A stretch of DNA of 12,204 bases, taken from assembly GCA_905234765.1 (NCBI GenBank), contig CAJOIF010000050.1, positions 1-12,204 on the forward strand, in the 5' to 3' direction. The notes under the pieces are model-generated. The model worked only from the letters and a program-made list of their open reading frames with translations. It ran no database searches and had not been told where the DNA came from. Both the position numbers and the translations under genes were made by a program. Origin of the DNA: an uncultured Bacteroidales bacterium. Its GTDB lineage: Bacteria; Bacteroidota; Bacteroidia; Bacteroidales; F082. Position 1 is the first letter of the stretch, and every line of letters begins with the position of its first letter. Below, in pieces: positions 1-7,201 of the stretch.

Positions 1-1
1 C

Positions 2-136
2 GACGGCAAGTTCTCGCTGACCTGCCTCCGCTGCGTCGGTGCCTGCGGTCTTGCTCCTGTCATCGAAGTCGGTGAGAAGGTGTACGGCCGTATGACCCCG
101 GACCGCGTCAAAGACGTGCTGGCTGAATATAAATAA
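2..136 (+). CDS. C-terminal end of a NuoE/HndA-like [2Fe-2S] subunit (partial)
   Basis: Only the last 44 residues and the TAA stop are inside the window; the gene starts to the left. The fragment contains CLRCVGACGLAPV, the second cysteine pair (C-x3-C) and Gly-Leu-Ala-Pro block of the thioredoxin-fold [2Fe-2S] family. That family includes the 24 kDa subunit of NADH dehydrogenase (NuoE) and the small subunit of NAD(P)-linked or electron-bifurcating [FeFe] hydrogenases (HndA/HydC). The ending GRMTPDRVKDVLAEYK is typical of family C-termini. In such complexes the subunit passes electrons between the flavin subunit and the iron-sulfur chain in the cytoplasm. In an anaerobe the hydrogenase-type role seems more likely than respiratory complex I, but the neighbours that would decide this lie outside the window. 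Codons end mostly in C or G, as in the etf genes, which suggests strong expression. The family call is firm; the complex is uncertain. Confidence 0.85.
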   Translation, partial: DGKFSLTCLRCVGACGLAPVIEVGEKVYGRMTPDRVKDVLAEYK

Positions 137-148
137 TCGGTGATAACG

Positions 149-176
149 GTAGAGACGGTGTGCACACCGTCTCTAC
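149..176. repeat. Palindromic interspersed repeat, copy 1 (perfect 14+14)
   Basis: GTAGAGACGGTGTG is followed directly by its exact reverse complement, giving a gapless 28-base palindrome. It starts 12 bases after the stop codon of the [2Fe-2S] subunit gene. The outer nine bases on each side (GTAGAGACG and CGTCTCTAC) are identical to those of the copies at 2182 and 10660, so this is a member of an interspersed family and not a private hairpin. No T-run follows it, so it is not a standard terminator by itself; the terminator lies 25 bases further on. It could stabilise the 3' end of the upstream transcript. Confidence 0.85.
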
Positions 177-201
177 ACACCTTATTTATATATAGGGACA
201 T

Positions 202-236
202 AAAAAATCTCCATCCGTTTGGGTGGAGATTTTTTT
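202..236. terminator. Bidirectional intrinsic terminator between convergent genes
   Basis: A run of six A and TCTCCATCC (202-216), a GTTT loop (217-220), then GGGTGGAGA and seven T (221-236) form a stem of about 15 pairs with one T-G position. That position is a wobble in plus-strand RNA and an A-C mismatch in minus-strand RNA. Each strand ends in a T-run, so the element can stop transcription from both sides. It lies 20 bases past the stop of the flavodiiron gene and about 65 bases past the stop of the plus-strand [2Fe-2S] subunit gene. Confidence 0.85.
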
Positions 237-255
237 AACCGTAAAAGGGTAGGGC

Positions 256-2160
256 TTATCCCTTCACCGCCTCAGCCACTGTTTTGCCGAGGTTATAAAG
301 CTTGTTCCAATCCTCTTCACGGATTGGTGCCCCCTTTACCTCGACACTTTCTGCCACAAGGTTCCATTGGCCTTCTTCGGCATATTTAGTGAGGGTCTTC
401 ACACCGCCACCGCTCCAACTCATACCACCAAAGATTCCGTAGCACTTGTTCTTTGGCTTGAACTCATTAATTTCATGCGTCAAAAGAGTCATGTTTGGGA
501 ACATGTTGGTATAATGGGCACAAGCTCCTATGATAACACCCTTGTATTTCCAAATGTCACTCATAATGAATGAGACCTCAGTCTTGGCTACATCATAGAC
601 CTTCACTTCCTTGATGCCCGCTTCAGCCGCACCACGAGCCACGATATCAGCCATTACGCCAGTGTTGCCATGCATGGAGCCATAAACGATGACCACACCT
701 TCTTCAGACTCTTGCTGGCTCCATTGGGTGTATTTACCAATCACCCATGCCAGATTGCTGCGCCAAACCAAACCATGCGACGGAGCTATCATCTTAATCT
801 CCAAGCCACCAAGCTTTTCAATGGCTTTCAAGGCTTGCATGGCTACCTTGCCAACAATATTGGAGTAATAACGGCGCATGTCGTCTTCATAGAAAGCGAG
901 ATTGACTTGATCATCGAAAACACCGCCATTCAAAGTGCCAAATCCGCCAAAAGCGTCGTTGCTGAAAACGATGCCACTCGTCTGCTCGTAAGTCACCATC
1001 GACTCAGGCCAATGCACCATCGGTACCATGAAGAACTGCAAGGTGTGCTTGCCAAGACCTAATGTCTCGCCTTCTGCCACAGTTTTCTTGTTCTCAATGG
1101 ACCCGTAAAAAGCTTCAAGAGGAGCGAAGGTCTTGGCATTTCCCACCACCTGTACCTCAGGCCATTCTCTCAGAACGGCAGCAATGCTGCTACTATGGTC
1201 GGGTTCATCATGATTGACAATCAGATAGTCAACTTTACGACCTTGAAGCACAGACTTAACCTTGAAAAGATATTCCTCTATGAAACCTGCTTCGACAGGA
1301 TCAATGAGGGCAACTTTTTCATCCAGAATGAGATAGGAGTTATAGGAGACGCCATTAGGCAGTTCCATATGGTTCTCAAAGAGTTCGGTGTGGCGATCGT
1401 TGACGCCGACATAAAAGATGTTATCGGTTAATTGTATTTGTTGCATATTGATGGTTATATCAGAAATTGTTGTAATAGGGGACGGCGTTTTGGCATTTTC
1501 AGCAGGGTAGGAGACCTTTGACGCTGAAACCGAGCAAGCCGTCATAGGAATTTCCTCAAATTCTTCCTTGCCGTGTTTGCAAAGTGGGCATTCAATGTCA
1601 TCGGGAAGGAAGTCGCCTTCATATATATAGCCGCATACCTTACATTCCCAACGCCGTTTGCCAGTTCCGGTCGTCTCTGCTGCAGGCTTCGGCTTGATAT
1701 GTTGTTGATAGTAGTCGTAGGTCAATGAAGGTTTGTCAGACAACACTTCAGCATCAAGAATCTCCGCCACAAACATAGTGTGAGTTCCAAAATCTATGCT
1801 TTGTGTCACACGACACGCCAGATAAGCATTGGTGTATTTTGGGATGTAGAGCACTTGATTGACGGCACGGCGTTCGGTCTCGCAGTCGGCAAACTTTTTG
1901 ACATCGCGGCCAGATTGGAACCCGAAATGCTCAAAAACCTTCATCGGAGTCTCGGTAGTCAGCATGTTGACATTGAAAACGCCAGAGTCGATGATAAGGT
2001 CATGTGTGTAATTATTTTTATTGACCGTCACGGCAATTTGCAATGGATTGCTGGTAACCTGTGTTACCGTGTTGATGATGCACCCATTGTCAATGCCATT
2101 GTGACGGCTAGTCAGTACATACAGACCATAACCGATATTGAATAATGCTTTGTTGTCCAT
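256..2160 (-). CDS. Flavodiiron protein fused behind flavin reductase and rubredoxin domains
   Basis: A 634-residue cytoplasmic protein that probably reduces O2 to water (or NO to N2O). The domains in order are: a flavin-reductase-like FMN domain (about 1-155, as in high-molecular-weight rubredoxin); a rubredoxin domain with CKVC at 173-176 and CPLC at 191-194; a linker; a metallo-beta-lactamase domain (about 242-480); and a flavodoxin domain (about 488-632, beginning VVIVYGSMHGNTG). The diiron ligands are all visible: H317-x-E319-x-D321-H322, H383, D402 and H462. With its own reductase and rubredoxin parts, the protein could take electrons directly from NAD(P)H; this is inference. Most known flavodiiron proteins carry extra modules after the flavodoxin domain, so the N-terminal placement is notable. 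An internal Met at 239 (MQQIQL) resembles the start of a stand-alone flavodiiron protein. The ATG at 2160 is needed for the first domain. Rubredoxin and rubrerythrin lie upstream on the same strand, which supports an oxygen-defence role. Confidence 0.93.
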   Translation of the reverse strand: MDNKALFNIGYGLYVLTSRHNGIDNGCIINTVTQVTSNPLQIAVTVNKNNYTHDLIIDSGVFNVNMLTTETPMKVFEHFGFQSGRDVKKFADCETERRAVNQVLYIPKYTNAYLACRVTQSIDFGTHTMFVAEILDAEVLSDKPSLTYDYYQQHIKPKPAAETTGTGKRRWECKVCGYIYEGDFLPDDIECPLCKHGKEEFEEIPMTACSVSASKVSYPAENAKTPSPITTISDITINMQQIQLTDNIFYVGVNDRHTELFENHMELPNGVSYNSYLILDEKVALIDPVEAGFIEEYLFKVKSVLQGRKVDYLIVNHDEPDHSSSIAAVLREWPEVQVVGNAKTFAPLEAFYGSIENKKTVAEGETLGLGKHTLQFFMVPMVHWPESMVTYEQTSGIVFSNDAFGGFGTLNGGVFDDQVNLAFYEDDMRRYYSNIVGKVAMQALKAIEKLGGLEIKMIAPSHGLVWRSNLAWVIGKYTQWSQQESEEGVVIVYGSMHGNTGVMADIVARGAAEAGIKEVKVYDVAKTEVSFIMSDIWKYKGVIIGACAHYTNMFPNMTLLTHEINEFKPKNKCYGIFGGMSWSGGGVKTLTKYAEEGQWNLVAESVEVKGAPIREEDWNKLYNLGKTVAEAVKG

Positions 2161-2181
2161 TTTTCACATTGATTAATAAAG

Positions 2182-2209
2182 GTAGAGACGCGCATATGCA
2201 CGTCTCTAC
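2182..2209 (-). repeat. Palindromic interspersed repeat, copy 2
   Basis: On the plus strand the left arm is GTAGAGACGCGC, the centre ATAT and the right arm GCACGTCTCTAC. One further G and C pair flanks it, extending the symmetry to 2181-2210. The arms match except for one C/A position, which in minus-strand RNA becomes a U-G wobble. The copy sits in the 59-base gap between the rubredoxin stop (10 bases away) and the flavodiiron start, inside a probable operon. No promoter-like sequence is visible in the gap. The hairpin could separate expression of the rubrerythrin/rubredoxin part from the flavodiiron part by protecting or attenuating the message. Confidence 0.85.
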
Positions 2210-2219
2210 CAATCGTTGA

Positions 2220-2381
2220 TTATTCCATCACAGAGAAACTATCCTTGCCAATACCGCAGAGCGGGCAGGACCAGCTGTCAGGAATGGCCTCAAAAGGAGT
2301 GCCGGGAGCGATTCCACTATCGGGATCGCCTTTTTCTGGGTCATAGATGTAACCGCAGACATCGCATACGTACTTTTTCAT
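2220..2381 (-). CDS. Rubredoxin
   Basis: A 53-residue protein beginning [18 protein letters not shown]. It has the two rubredoxin iron-binding pairs C6-x2-C9 and C39-x2-C42, the aromatic and GYIYDP signature, and SWSCPLCG before the second pair. The length is normal for the family. It binds one iron atom in a Cys4 site and acts as a soluble one-electron carrier, here very likely to the rubrerythrin and flavodiiron protein encoded on either side. The gene lies 26 bases after the rubrerythrin stop and on the same strand, which suggests cotranscription. The upstream stretch is AT-rich with no Shine-Dalgarno sequence, as is usual in Bacteroidota. Confidence 0.95.
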   Translation of the reverse strand: MKKYVCDVCGYIYDPEKGDPDSGIAPGTPFEAIPDSWSCPLCGIGKDSFSVME

Positions 2382-2407
2382 TATTATAAATTTGAGTTTA
2401 GTTAGTA

Positions 2408-2947
2408 TTAATAGTTTTCAGCTTTGATTTGGAAGAAGGATTGTGGATGGTTGCACACAGGACAAATCTGGGGAGCCTTCTTTCCGATGACGATATGGCC
2501 ACAATTGGAGCATTGCCACACCATGTCGCCTTCGCGTGAGAACACGATGCCATCTTCGATGTTCTTCAGAAGTTTACGGTAGCGCTCTTCGTGTTCTTTT
2601 TCAATTTTGGCTACCAATTCGAAGAGAACAGCGATTTTGGAAAACCCTTCCTCACGCGCAGTCTTGGCCATACCTGCGTACATATCAGTCCATTCGTAGT
2701 TTTCGCCATCAGCGGCATCTTTCAAATTGGCCTTGGTATCCGGCACATCACCGTCGTGTAGCAGTTTAAACCAAATCTTGGCATGTTCTTGTTCATTGCG
2801 GGCGGTCTCCTCAAAGAGGTCTGCAATTTGGTTATAACCTTCCTTACGTGCCTTGGAGGCATAGTAGGTGTATTTGTTGCGGGCCTGTGATTCGCCAGCA
2901 AAAGCAGCCATTAGATTGGCCTCGGTCTTTGAGCCTTTTAATTCCAT
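2408..2947 (-). CDS. rbr: Rubrerythrin (NADH-linked peroxide reductase)
   Basis: A 179-residue rubrerythrin. The N-terminal ferritin-like four-helix domain (about 1-135) holds the diiron motifs: E19 in AGES, E52-x2-H55 in NEQEH, E82-x2-E85, and E116-x2-H119 in EKEH. The C-terminal rubredoxin-like domain (about 140-175) has C146-x2-C149 and C162-x2-C165, with the 12-residue spacing characteristic of rubrerythrin. The enzyme reduces hydrogen peroxide to water in the cytoplasm with electrons from rubredoxin. It is the first gene of the minus-strand oxygen-defence cluster and has a good Bacteroidota promoter about 85-115 bases upstream. Length, motifs and order are all standard for the family. 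Confidence 0.97.
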   Translation of the reverse strand: MELKGSKTEANLMAAFAGESQARNKYTYYASKARKEGYNQIADLFEETARNEQEHAKIWFKLLHDGDVPDTKANLKDAADGENYEWTDMYAGMAKTAREEGFSKIAVLFELVAKIEKEHEERYRKLLKNIEDGIVFSREGDMVWQCSNCGHIVIGKKAPQICPVCNHPQSFFQIKAENY

Positions 2948-3031
2948 AGTAATCGATTTTAAGTGTTGATTTTTATTTAGTTATGAAAATTTGCCTGTAT
3001 AAAAGGGGAGGAGTTGGCCTCCATTCCGATG

Positions 3032-3061
3032 CAAAGATAGCATTATTTTCTCTGATTGCAA
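3032..3061 (-). promoter_or_regulatory. Promoter for the rubrerythrin cluster (Bacteroidota type)
   Basis: On the minus strand, TTG (plus-strand CAA at 3059-3061) is followed after exactly 19 bases by TATCTTTG (plus-strand CAAAGATA at 3032-3039). This fits the Bacteroidota -33 and -7 (TAnnTTTG) pattern. It predicts a transcription start near 3025 and a leader of roughly 75-80 bases before the ATG at 2947. Confidence 0.7.
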
Positions 3062-3072
3062 CACAAAATCCG

Positions 3073-3080
3073 TAATTTTG
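3073..3080 (+). promoter_or_regulatory. -7 promoter box at the start codon of the exonuclease gene
   Basis: TAATTTTG matches TAnnTTTG and ends five bases before the ATG at 3086, so transcription would begin at or very near the start codon and give a leaderless or nearly leaderless mRNA. A TTG at 3056-3058 is only 14 bases upstream of the box instead of about 19, so the -33 element is weak or unclear. TTGCAA at 3056-3061 is a palindrome whose other half is the -33 element of the rubrerythrin promoter. Confidence 0.5.
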
Positions 3081-3085
3081 CAGCC

Positions 3086-3661
3086 ATGATATTGGACCCA
3101 AATAGAGAAAAAATTCAAGGGGGTGACTGGCCCGATGCCGAATGGCCGTCATACATCCCAAAATACCATCTCCATGACTTTGCTGCCATTGATTTTGAAG
3201 CTGCTAACGGCGAACTGACTAGCGCTTGTAGTGTCGGCGTGGTCATTGTTCGGAATGACCAAATAGATGAAACATTTTACAGTCTCATCAAACCTGTACC
3301 CAATAAATACGACTTTTGGACAACAAAGGTTCATGGGATACGATACAAAGATACAGAACACGCAGAATCGTTTCCTATCGTATGGCATAAGATTGACTAT
3401 AAGTTGATGGGACTTCCAATGGTTGCACATGGTATTTCGTTTGACGAGCGTTGTCTGAAGGCGCTTCACAAATACTACCATATCAAATATCCAAACTACA
3501 AATTTTATTGCACACATCTTGGTTCGGAGATACTTGTACCAGATATTGAAAACCACAAATTGCAAACTGTTGCCAAGCATTTCGGCTATGATTTGACCCA
3601 ACACCATCATGCATTGGCCGATGCTGAGGCCTGTGCTGTTATCGCGATGAATATTTTCTAA
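3086..3661 (+). CDS. DEDDh-family 3'-5' exonuclease (DnaQ/epsilon-like)
   Basis: A 191-residue protein of the DnaQ-like fold. ExoI is AIDFEAANG with D36 and E38. ExoII is in VAHGISFDERCLKAL with D120. ExoIII is HHALADAEA with H174-x4-D179. These give the four acidic residues and the histidine of the DEDDh class, which removes nucleotides from 3' ends with two metal ions. The protein is about the length of a free-standing exonuclease domain and has no polymerase or BRCT part. Its first 30 residues are an extra lead with several charged residues and tryptophans. A TTG 30 bases upstream is in frame, but ATG 3086 is preferred because the promoter box lies between the two. Repair, proofreading or RNA trimming are all possible; the sequence does not decide. 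It is transcribed away from rubrerythrin and followed by a long AT-rich gap, so it is probably monocistronic. Confidence 0.88.
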   Translation: MILDPNREKIQGGDWPDAEWPSYIPKYHLHDFAAIDFEAANGELTSACSVGVVIVRNDQIDETFYSLIKPVPNKYDFWTTKVHGIRYKDTEHAESFPIVWHKIDYKLMGLPMVAHGISFDERCLKALHKYYHIKYPNYKFYCTHLGSEILVPDIENHKLQTVAKHFGYDLTQHHHALADAEACAVIAMNIF

Positions 3662-3934
3662 AGAGAAAGGCCTCCAATTTCATTCCTGGGTGGGAGCTAA
3701 TTCACAGAAAGAAATAGAGGCCTAAACAATTTAAAACATTATATTTAACATAATATGTATTATTTTTGAAAAGAAAAAAATTGAAACTAGTGCAAAAACA
3801 AGTCATTTTTTCATTTTTTTTGTTTGCCATAACAGAAATGATGATTAACTTTGCAATCAAGAATTCAGGTCTAAATTCTACAAGACCATGAATCTTTAAA
3901 TCTTTGAATTTCAAATATTAAATCTACGAATACT
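3662..3934. other. AT-rich intergenic region after the exonuclease gene
   Basis: These 273 bases hold no gene I can support. Near the left end AGGCCTC (3668-3674) and GAGGCCT (3717-3723) form an inverted repeat with a long spacer and no T-run, too weak to call a terminator. The middle is rich in A and T runs, including two successive CA-plus-T tracts around 3804-3821. The right part carries the promoter of the DUF3127 gene and an AT-rich leader of about 75 bases with short AATCTTT-like repetitions (about 3890-3907). Confidence 0.6.
3823..3853 (+). promoter_or_regulatory. Promoter for the DUF3127-mnmE operon
   Basis: TTTG at 3823-3826, a spacer of exactly 19 bases, and TAACTTTG at 3846-3853 match the Bacteroidota consensus (TTTG, N19, TAnnTTTG) at every defined position. 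The predicted transcription start is near 3860, giving a leader of about 75 bases before the ATG at 3935. Confidence 0.75.
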
Positions 3935-4339
3935 ATGGAAATCATCGGAAAAGTTGTCAGACTTGGTAATCTTGTTGAAGGTACAAGCGCCCGTGGACCA
4001 TGGCGCAAGCAAGAACTCATCATTGAAACGGAAGAACAATATCCACGTACGGTCTGTTTGATCTGCTGGACAAACCAAATTGAAGAGATACAGAAATTTG
4101 CACCTGGACAGACCATCAAAGCACAGATTGAGATTTCGTCACGCGAGTTCAACGGAAAATGGTATACGGATGTGCGTGTTTGGCGTTTTGATTCTGTCGG
4201 CGCCACGGCACCAGCAGCAGGTGCTTCGGCACAACCCATACAACAACCTGTGATGCACCAAACACCGCCCACCACCGCGCCTTCCCAGGACTTCTATCCA
4301 CCTGCGGGCGAGGACAGCGTGGACGACCTTCCCTTTTAA
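3935..4339 (+). CDS. DUF3127 protein with SSB-like acidic C-terminal tip
   Basis: A 134-residue protein that resembles the DUF3127 family of Bacteroidota. Residues 1-88 look like a small beta-barrel, starting MEIIGKVVRLG and including RVWRFD. Residues about 89-122 are a low-complexity linker rich in Ala, Pro, Gln and Thr. The end, EDSVDDLPF, closely resembles the acidic tip of bacterial single-stranded DNA-binding proteins (DDDIPF in E. coli), which recruits repair and replication enzymes. By inference the protein has an OB-like fold and binds single-stranded nucleic acid or an SSB partner; the family has no established function that I know of. It has its own strong promoter, and its stop lies 15 bases before the mnmE start, so the two are probably cotranscribed. 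Confidence 0.85.
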   Translation: MEIIGKVVRLGNLVEGTSARGPWRKQELIIETEEQYPRTVCLICWTNQIEEIQKFAPGQTIKAQIEISSREFNGKWYTDVRVWRFDSVGATAPAAGASAQPIQQPVMHQTPPTTAPSQDFYPPAGEDSVDDLPF

Positions 4340-4354
4340 CATTATGTTAAATTG

Positions 4355-5869
4355 ATGCGAACCAACATCTTAAACACTGATACCATTTGCGCTGTAGCCA
4401 CACCGCACGGCATGGGCGCAATTTCAATTGTACGCATTTCCGGCAACGATGCCTTTCCCATTGTCGGTCAGCTATTTGTACAAAAAAGTAAACCGTTTTG
4501 TACCGATGAATTGGTTCCAAATAAGGCCTATTATGGTCATATTATGGACAATGATGCCGTGCTTGACGAGGTGTTGGTGACTTTCTTCAAAGCCCCCCAC
4601 TCTTTCACGGGTGAAGATACGGTTGAAATCAGCATTCACGGATCAACGTTCATACAACAAAAACTATTGGAATTGCTGATTGCCCATGGCTGCCGTATGG
4701 CTGAGGCTGGCGAGTTCACGCGACGTGCGTTTGTGAACAGGAAATTCGACTTAGCCCAAGCCGAAGCCATTGCTGATTTAATCAGTTCAGAGAGCGAATC
4801 TGCCCATCGCGCAGCCATCAACCAACTGAAAGGCGGTTTCTCTAAAGAACTTCAAGTGATGCGTTCCAAGTTATTGGAAATGACATCGTTGATGGAATTG
4901 GAATTGGATTTTAGCGAGGAAGATGTTGAGTTTGCCGACCGCAGTCAGTTGAAGGATCTGCTGCAGGAGACACTGTCACATGTCAACAAGTTGAAAGATT
5001 CGTTTCGCCTTGGCAACGCCATCAAAAATGGCATTCCCGTAGCTATCGTGGGACAAACCAACGCTGGCAAAAGCACATTGTTAAATACGCTTTTGGGTGA
5101 AGATCGAGCTATCGTGAGTGATATTGCCGGCACGACCCGAGACACAATCGAAGAGACACTGAATATCAACGGAACGTTGTTTCGTTTTATTGATACGGCT
5201 GGCATTCGCAACACGGATGAAACCATCGAGAAAATTGGTATTGAGCGCACCTTCAAGAAGATTTCGGAGGCTTATATTGTTTTGGGCATGATTGATGGTA
5301 CCCAATGCTTTGCTGAAATCAAGGCTGCCGCTGAAACCATCATTGATCACGTTGATGTATTGCAACAGAAACTATTATTGTTGATTAATAAAACCGATGT
5401 GATGGATTACGCCATGATGTTTTCCTTGAACAACGATCTATTGTATTCGTTAAAAGACAGGTACGAGGGAAACGTTGAGGCTCATGGTGGCTATATGACC
5501 GATGAATACCAATACAGCATTACAGGTCGAGACTTGCACGACTTGCGCAACTTGATGAGATTTGAGTATCTAAAAGCCAATGATACCGAATCCGTTGAGG
5601 GTTTGAAAAAGACGATTGCCCGATTCGGTGGAGATAATACAATGTCTACAGACGCTACGTTGGTCACTAATGTGCGGCATTTTGAGGCGCTGACACATGC
5701 AAGCGAAGCCCTCCATCGAGTTAAAGAAGGACTTGAGACAGACACTCCTACTGATTTGATTTCGCAAGACTTACGTGAGGCATTGTATTATTTCGGCAGC
5801 ATCACAGGTGAGATTACAACGGACGAAGTGCTTGGTAGTATCTTTTCCCGTTTCTGCATCGGCAAATAA
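4355..5869 (+). CDS. mnmE: tRNA modification GTPase MnmE with enlarged G domain
   Basis: A 504-residue MnmE (TrmE). With MnmG it makes the carboxymethylaminomethyl group on uridine 34 of certain tRNAs. The N-terminal folate-binding domain covers about 1-125 (TICAVATPHGMGAISIVRISG, SFTGEDTVEISIHG). A helical domain follows (FTRRAFVNRKFDLAQAEAIA at 121-140). The G domain has GQTNAGKS (233-240), GTTRD (259-263), DTAG (280-283) and NKTD (345-348), and the protein ends in the hallmark FCIGK with catalytic Cys501. The family is usually about 450-460 residues. The surplus lies after NKTD: about 80 residues separate it from the conserved LVTNVRH at 436-442, roughly 40-50 more than usual. ATG 4355 is chosen over an in-frame TTG one codon earlier. 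The gene follows the DUF3127 gene by 15 bases and converges on the DUF2130 gene with a two-base gap and no terminator. Confidence 0.97.
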   Translation: MRTNILNTDTICAVATPHGMGAISIVRISGNDAFPIVGQLFVQKSKPFCTDELVPNKAYYGHIMDNDAVLDEVLVTFFKAPHSFTGEDTVEISIHGSTFIQQKLLELLIAHGCRMAEAGEFTRRAFVNRKFDLAQAEAIADLISSESESAHRAAINQLKGGFSKELQVMRSKLLEMTSLMELELDFSEEDVEFADRSQLKDLLQETLSHVNKLKDSFRLGNAIKNGIPVAIVGQTNAGKSTLLNTLLGEDRAIVSDIAGTTRDTIEETLNINGTLFRFIDTAGIRNTDETIEKIGIERTFKKISEAYIVLGMIDGTQCFAEIKAAAETIIDHVDVLQQKLLLLINKTDVMDYAMMFSLNNDLLYSLKDRYEGNVEAHGGYMTDEYQYSITGRDLHDLRNLMRFEYLKANDTESVEGLKKTIARFGGDNTMSTDATLVTNVRHFEALTHASEALHRVKEGLETDTPTDLISQDLREALYYFGSITGEITTDEVLGSIFSRFCIGK

Positions 5870-5871
5870 GT

Positions 5872-7107
5872 TTATGGATCGTCGGTGACATCGACAGCTT
5901 TGTTAGCCTCCCTTGCCTCCTCAAATAAAGCGGACATCGTTGGATTGTGTTGCGTCAACTTCTTGATAGTCAAAGCCTCTGCTTTATCGTTTGCCAAACG
6001 TAGGTTGTTGACGCTGCTGAGTAGGTTTTCCTTGATTTTTTGAAGATGAGAGATGGACTTGTCGATCTCATCAATAGCGGTTTGAAATTTCTCGCCGGCA
6101 AGGCGATAGTTTCTACCAAACTTGTCGCGGAAATCGAGCAATTGGTTCTCGAAGTTGGTCACATCAATGGACTGACTCTTCGCAATAGCCAACTGTTGCT
6201 TGTATTCCAAGCTTTTCTTAGAAGTCTGTACAAGCAATGAGATGATGGGGAGGAAAAACTGAGGTCGAATGACATACATCTTGTCGTAACGGTATGACAC
6301 ATCGACGATACCGCCGTTATACAGCTCATTTTCAGGCTCCAAAAGCGACACCAATACGGCAAACTCACATTTTTTGGCCCTACGGTCGGCATCGAGTTTC
6401 TTGAAGAAGTCCTCGTTTTTGTGTTTGGTGGCCGTCTCGTCAGCCTCGTTCTTCATCTCAAACATAATGGAGACATATTCTGTTCCGTCAGAGGCAAAAT
6501 CGCGGAAGATGAAGTCGCCCTTCGAGCCGCCCGAGGCATCATTGTCCTTTTCAAAATAGGCATGAGGCAATATTGGTCGCATCATTTGGTTGTATTGGGT
6601 GGAACAATGTACCTCCAACGTCTCCCCTATCATTTTTGTCGACATCTTGATTTTCAAGTCTTTATAGTAGTCGACTTGTTCTTGAGCCACCTTCAATTTA
6701 GCCTCATATTGTTCCTTTAGCGAGTTCACGTAGTTGACTGCCTTTTGGTGCGACAACTCCGCAGCGGATTTCAGTTGTGCAATCTCTGTCTCCTTGCCTT
6801 GAATGTTTTTCTCTGCCTTGCGCTGTTCCTCCATCACTGCCAGCCTCAGTTTGCTTTCGTTCTCATTGAGGTCAGACTTCAACCTACCTATTTCCAGTTC
6901 CTTACGGCCCAATGTATCCTGATACTCTTTTTCCTTCTTAGCAATAGCCAGTTGCTCTTCGGTCTTATAACGTTGGTGTAGTTCTTCAAGGCGTTGGTTC
7001 AACTCCTTGTTAAACTCTGCATTCTTCACCTGACTGACGATCGATGCATAGTCCGCCTCATCGACAGTAAACACGCTTCCACATTTCGGGCATTTCAATT
7101 CTTTCAT
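5872..7107 (-). CDS. DUF2130 protein: zinc-ribbon-like end, coiled coil, nuclease-like domain
   Basis: A 411-residue cytoplasmic protein recognised as DUF2130. It starts [13 protein letters not shown], one Cys pair (C6-x2-C9) resembling half a zinc ribbon. Residues about 25-155 are strongly charged, Glu/Lys/Gln-rich and helical, fitting a long coiled coil. The conserved core is about 156-300: GETLEVHC, then KGDFIFRDF (D198), then [44 protein letters not shown]198 with E217-x-K219 resembles the D...E-x-K active-site pattern of PD-(D/E)xK nucleases. I infer a nuclease-like fold, not a proven activity. A second helical region (about 300-385) follows. It lies 94 bases downstream of the C69 peptidase gene on the same strand; no good promoter is visible in that gap, so readthrough is possible. 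It ends tail to tail with mnmE. Confidence 0.88.
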   Translation of the reverse strand: MKELKCPKCGSVFTVDEADYASIVSQVKNAEFNKELNQRLEELHQRYKTEEQLAIAKKEKEYQDTLGRKELEIGRLKSDLNENESKLRLAVMEEQRKAEKNIQGKETEIAQLKSAAELSHQKAVNYVNSLKEQYEAKLKVAQEQVDYYKDLKIKMSTKMIGETLEVHCSTQYNQMMRPILPHAYFEKDNDASGGSKGDFIFRDFASDGTEYVSIMFEMKNEADETATKHKNEDFFKKLDADRRAKKCEFAVLVSLLEPENELYNGGIVDVSYRYDKMYVIRPQFFLPIISLLVQTSKKSLEYKQQLAIAKSQSIDVTNFENQLLDFRDKFGRNYRLAGEKFQTAIDEIDKSISHLQKIKENLLSSVNNLRLANDKAEALTIKKLTQHNPTMSALFEEAREANKAVDVTDDP

Positions 7108-7201
7108 AATCTATATATAATGATTTATACTTATCCTTTTCAGGGATTAAAGATGTTGGTTAATTCTTTATTGTTGTATTTCCTCCAGAATACTTCAAAC
7201 T

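Noticed and set aside
149..176. CRISPR repeat or operator reading of the 28-base palindromes
   Set aside because: Copies are single, about 2 kb and 8.5 kb apart, with no spacers; placement past stop codons fits an interspersed repeat better than an operator.
3056..3085. TTG start giving ten extra residues to the exonuclease
   Set aside because: The promoter -7 box (3073-3080) lies downstream of the TTG, so the ATG at 3086 is the likely start; the TTG also belongs to the promoter region.
3668..3723. AGGCCTC / GAGGCCT inverted repeat as a terminator for the exonuclease gene
   Set aside because: Only seven pairs with a spacer of 42 bases and no following T-run; AGGCCT is itself palindromic, so the pairing is weak evidence.
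3868..3887. GGTCT / AGACC hairpin in the DUF3127 leader as a riboswitch or leader element
   Set aside because: Five pairs with a ten-base loop is within chance for AT-rich leader DNA, and no known riboswitch core is visible.
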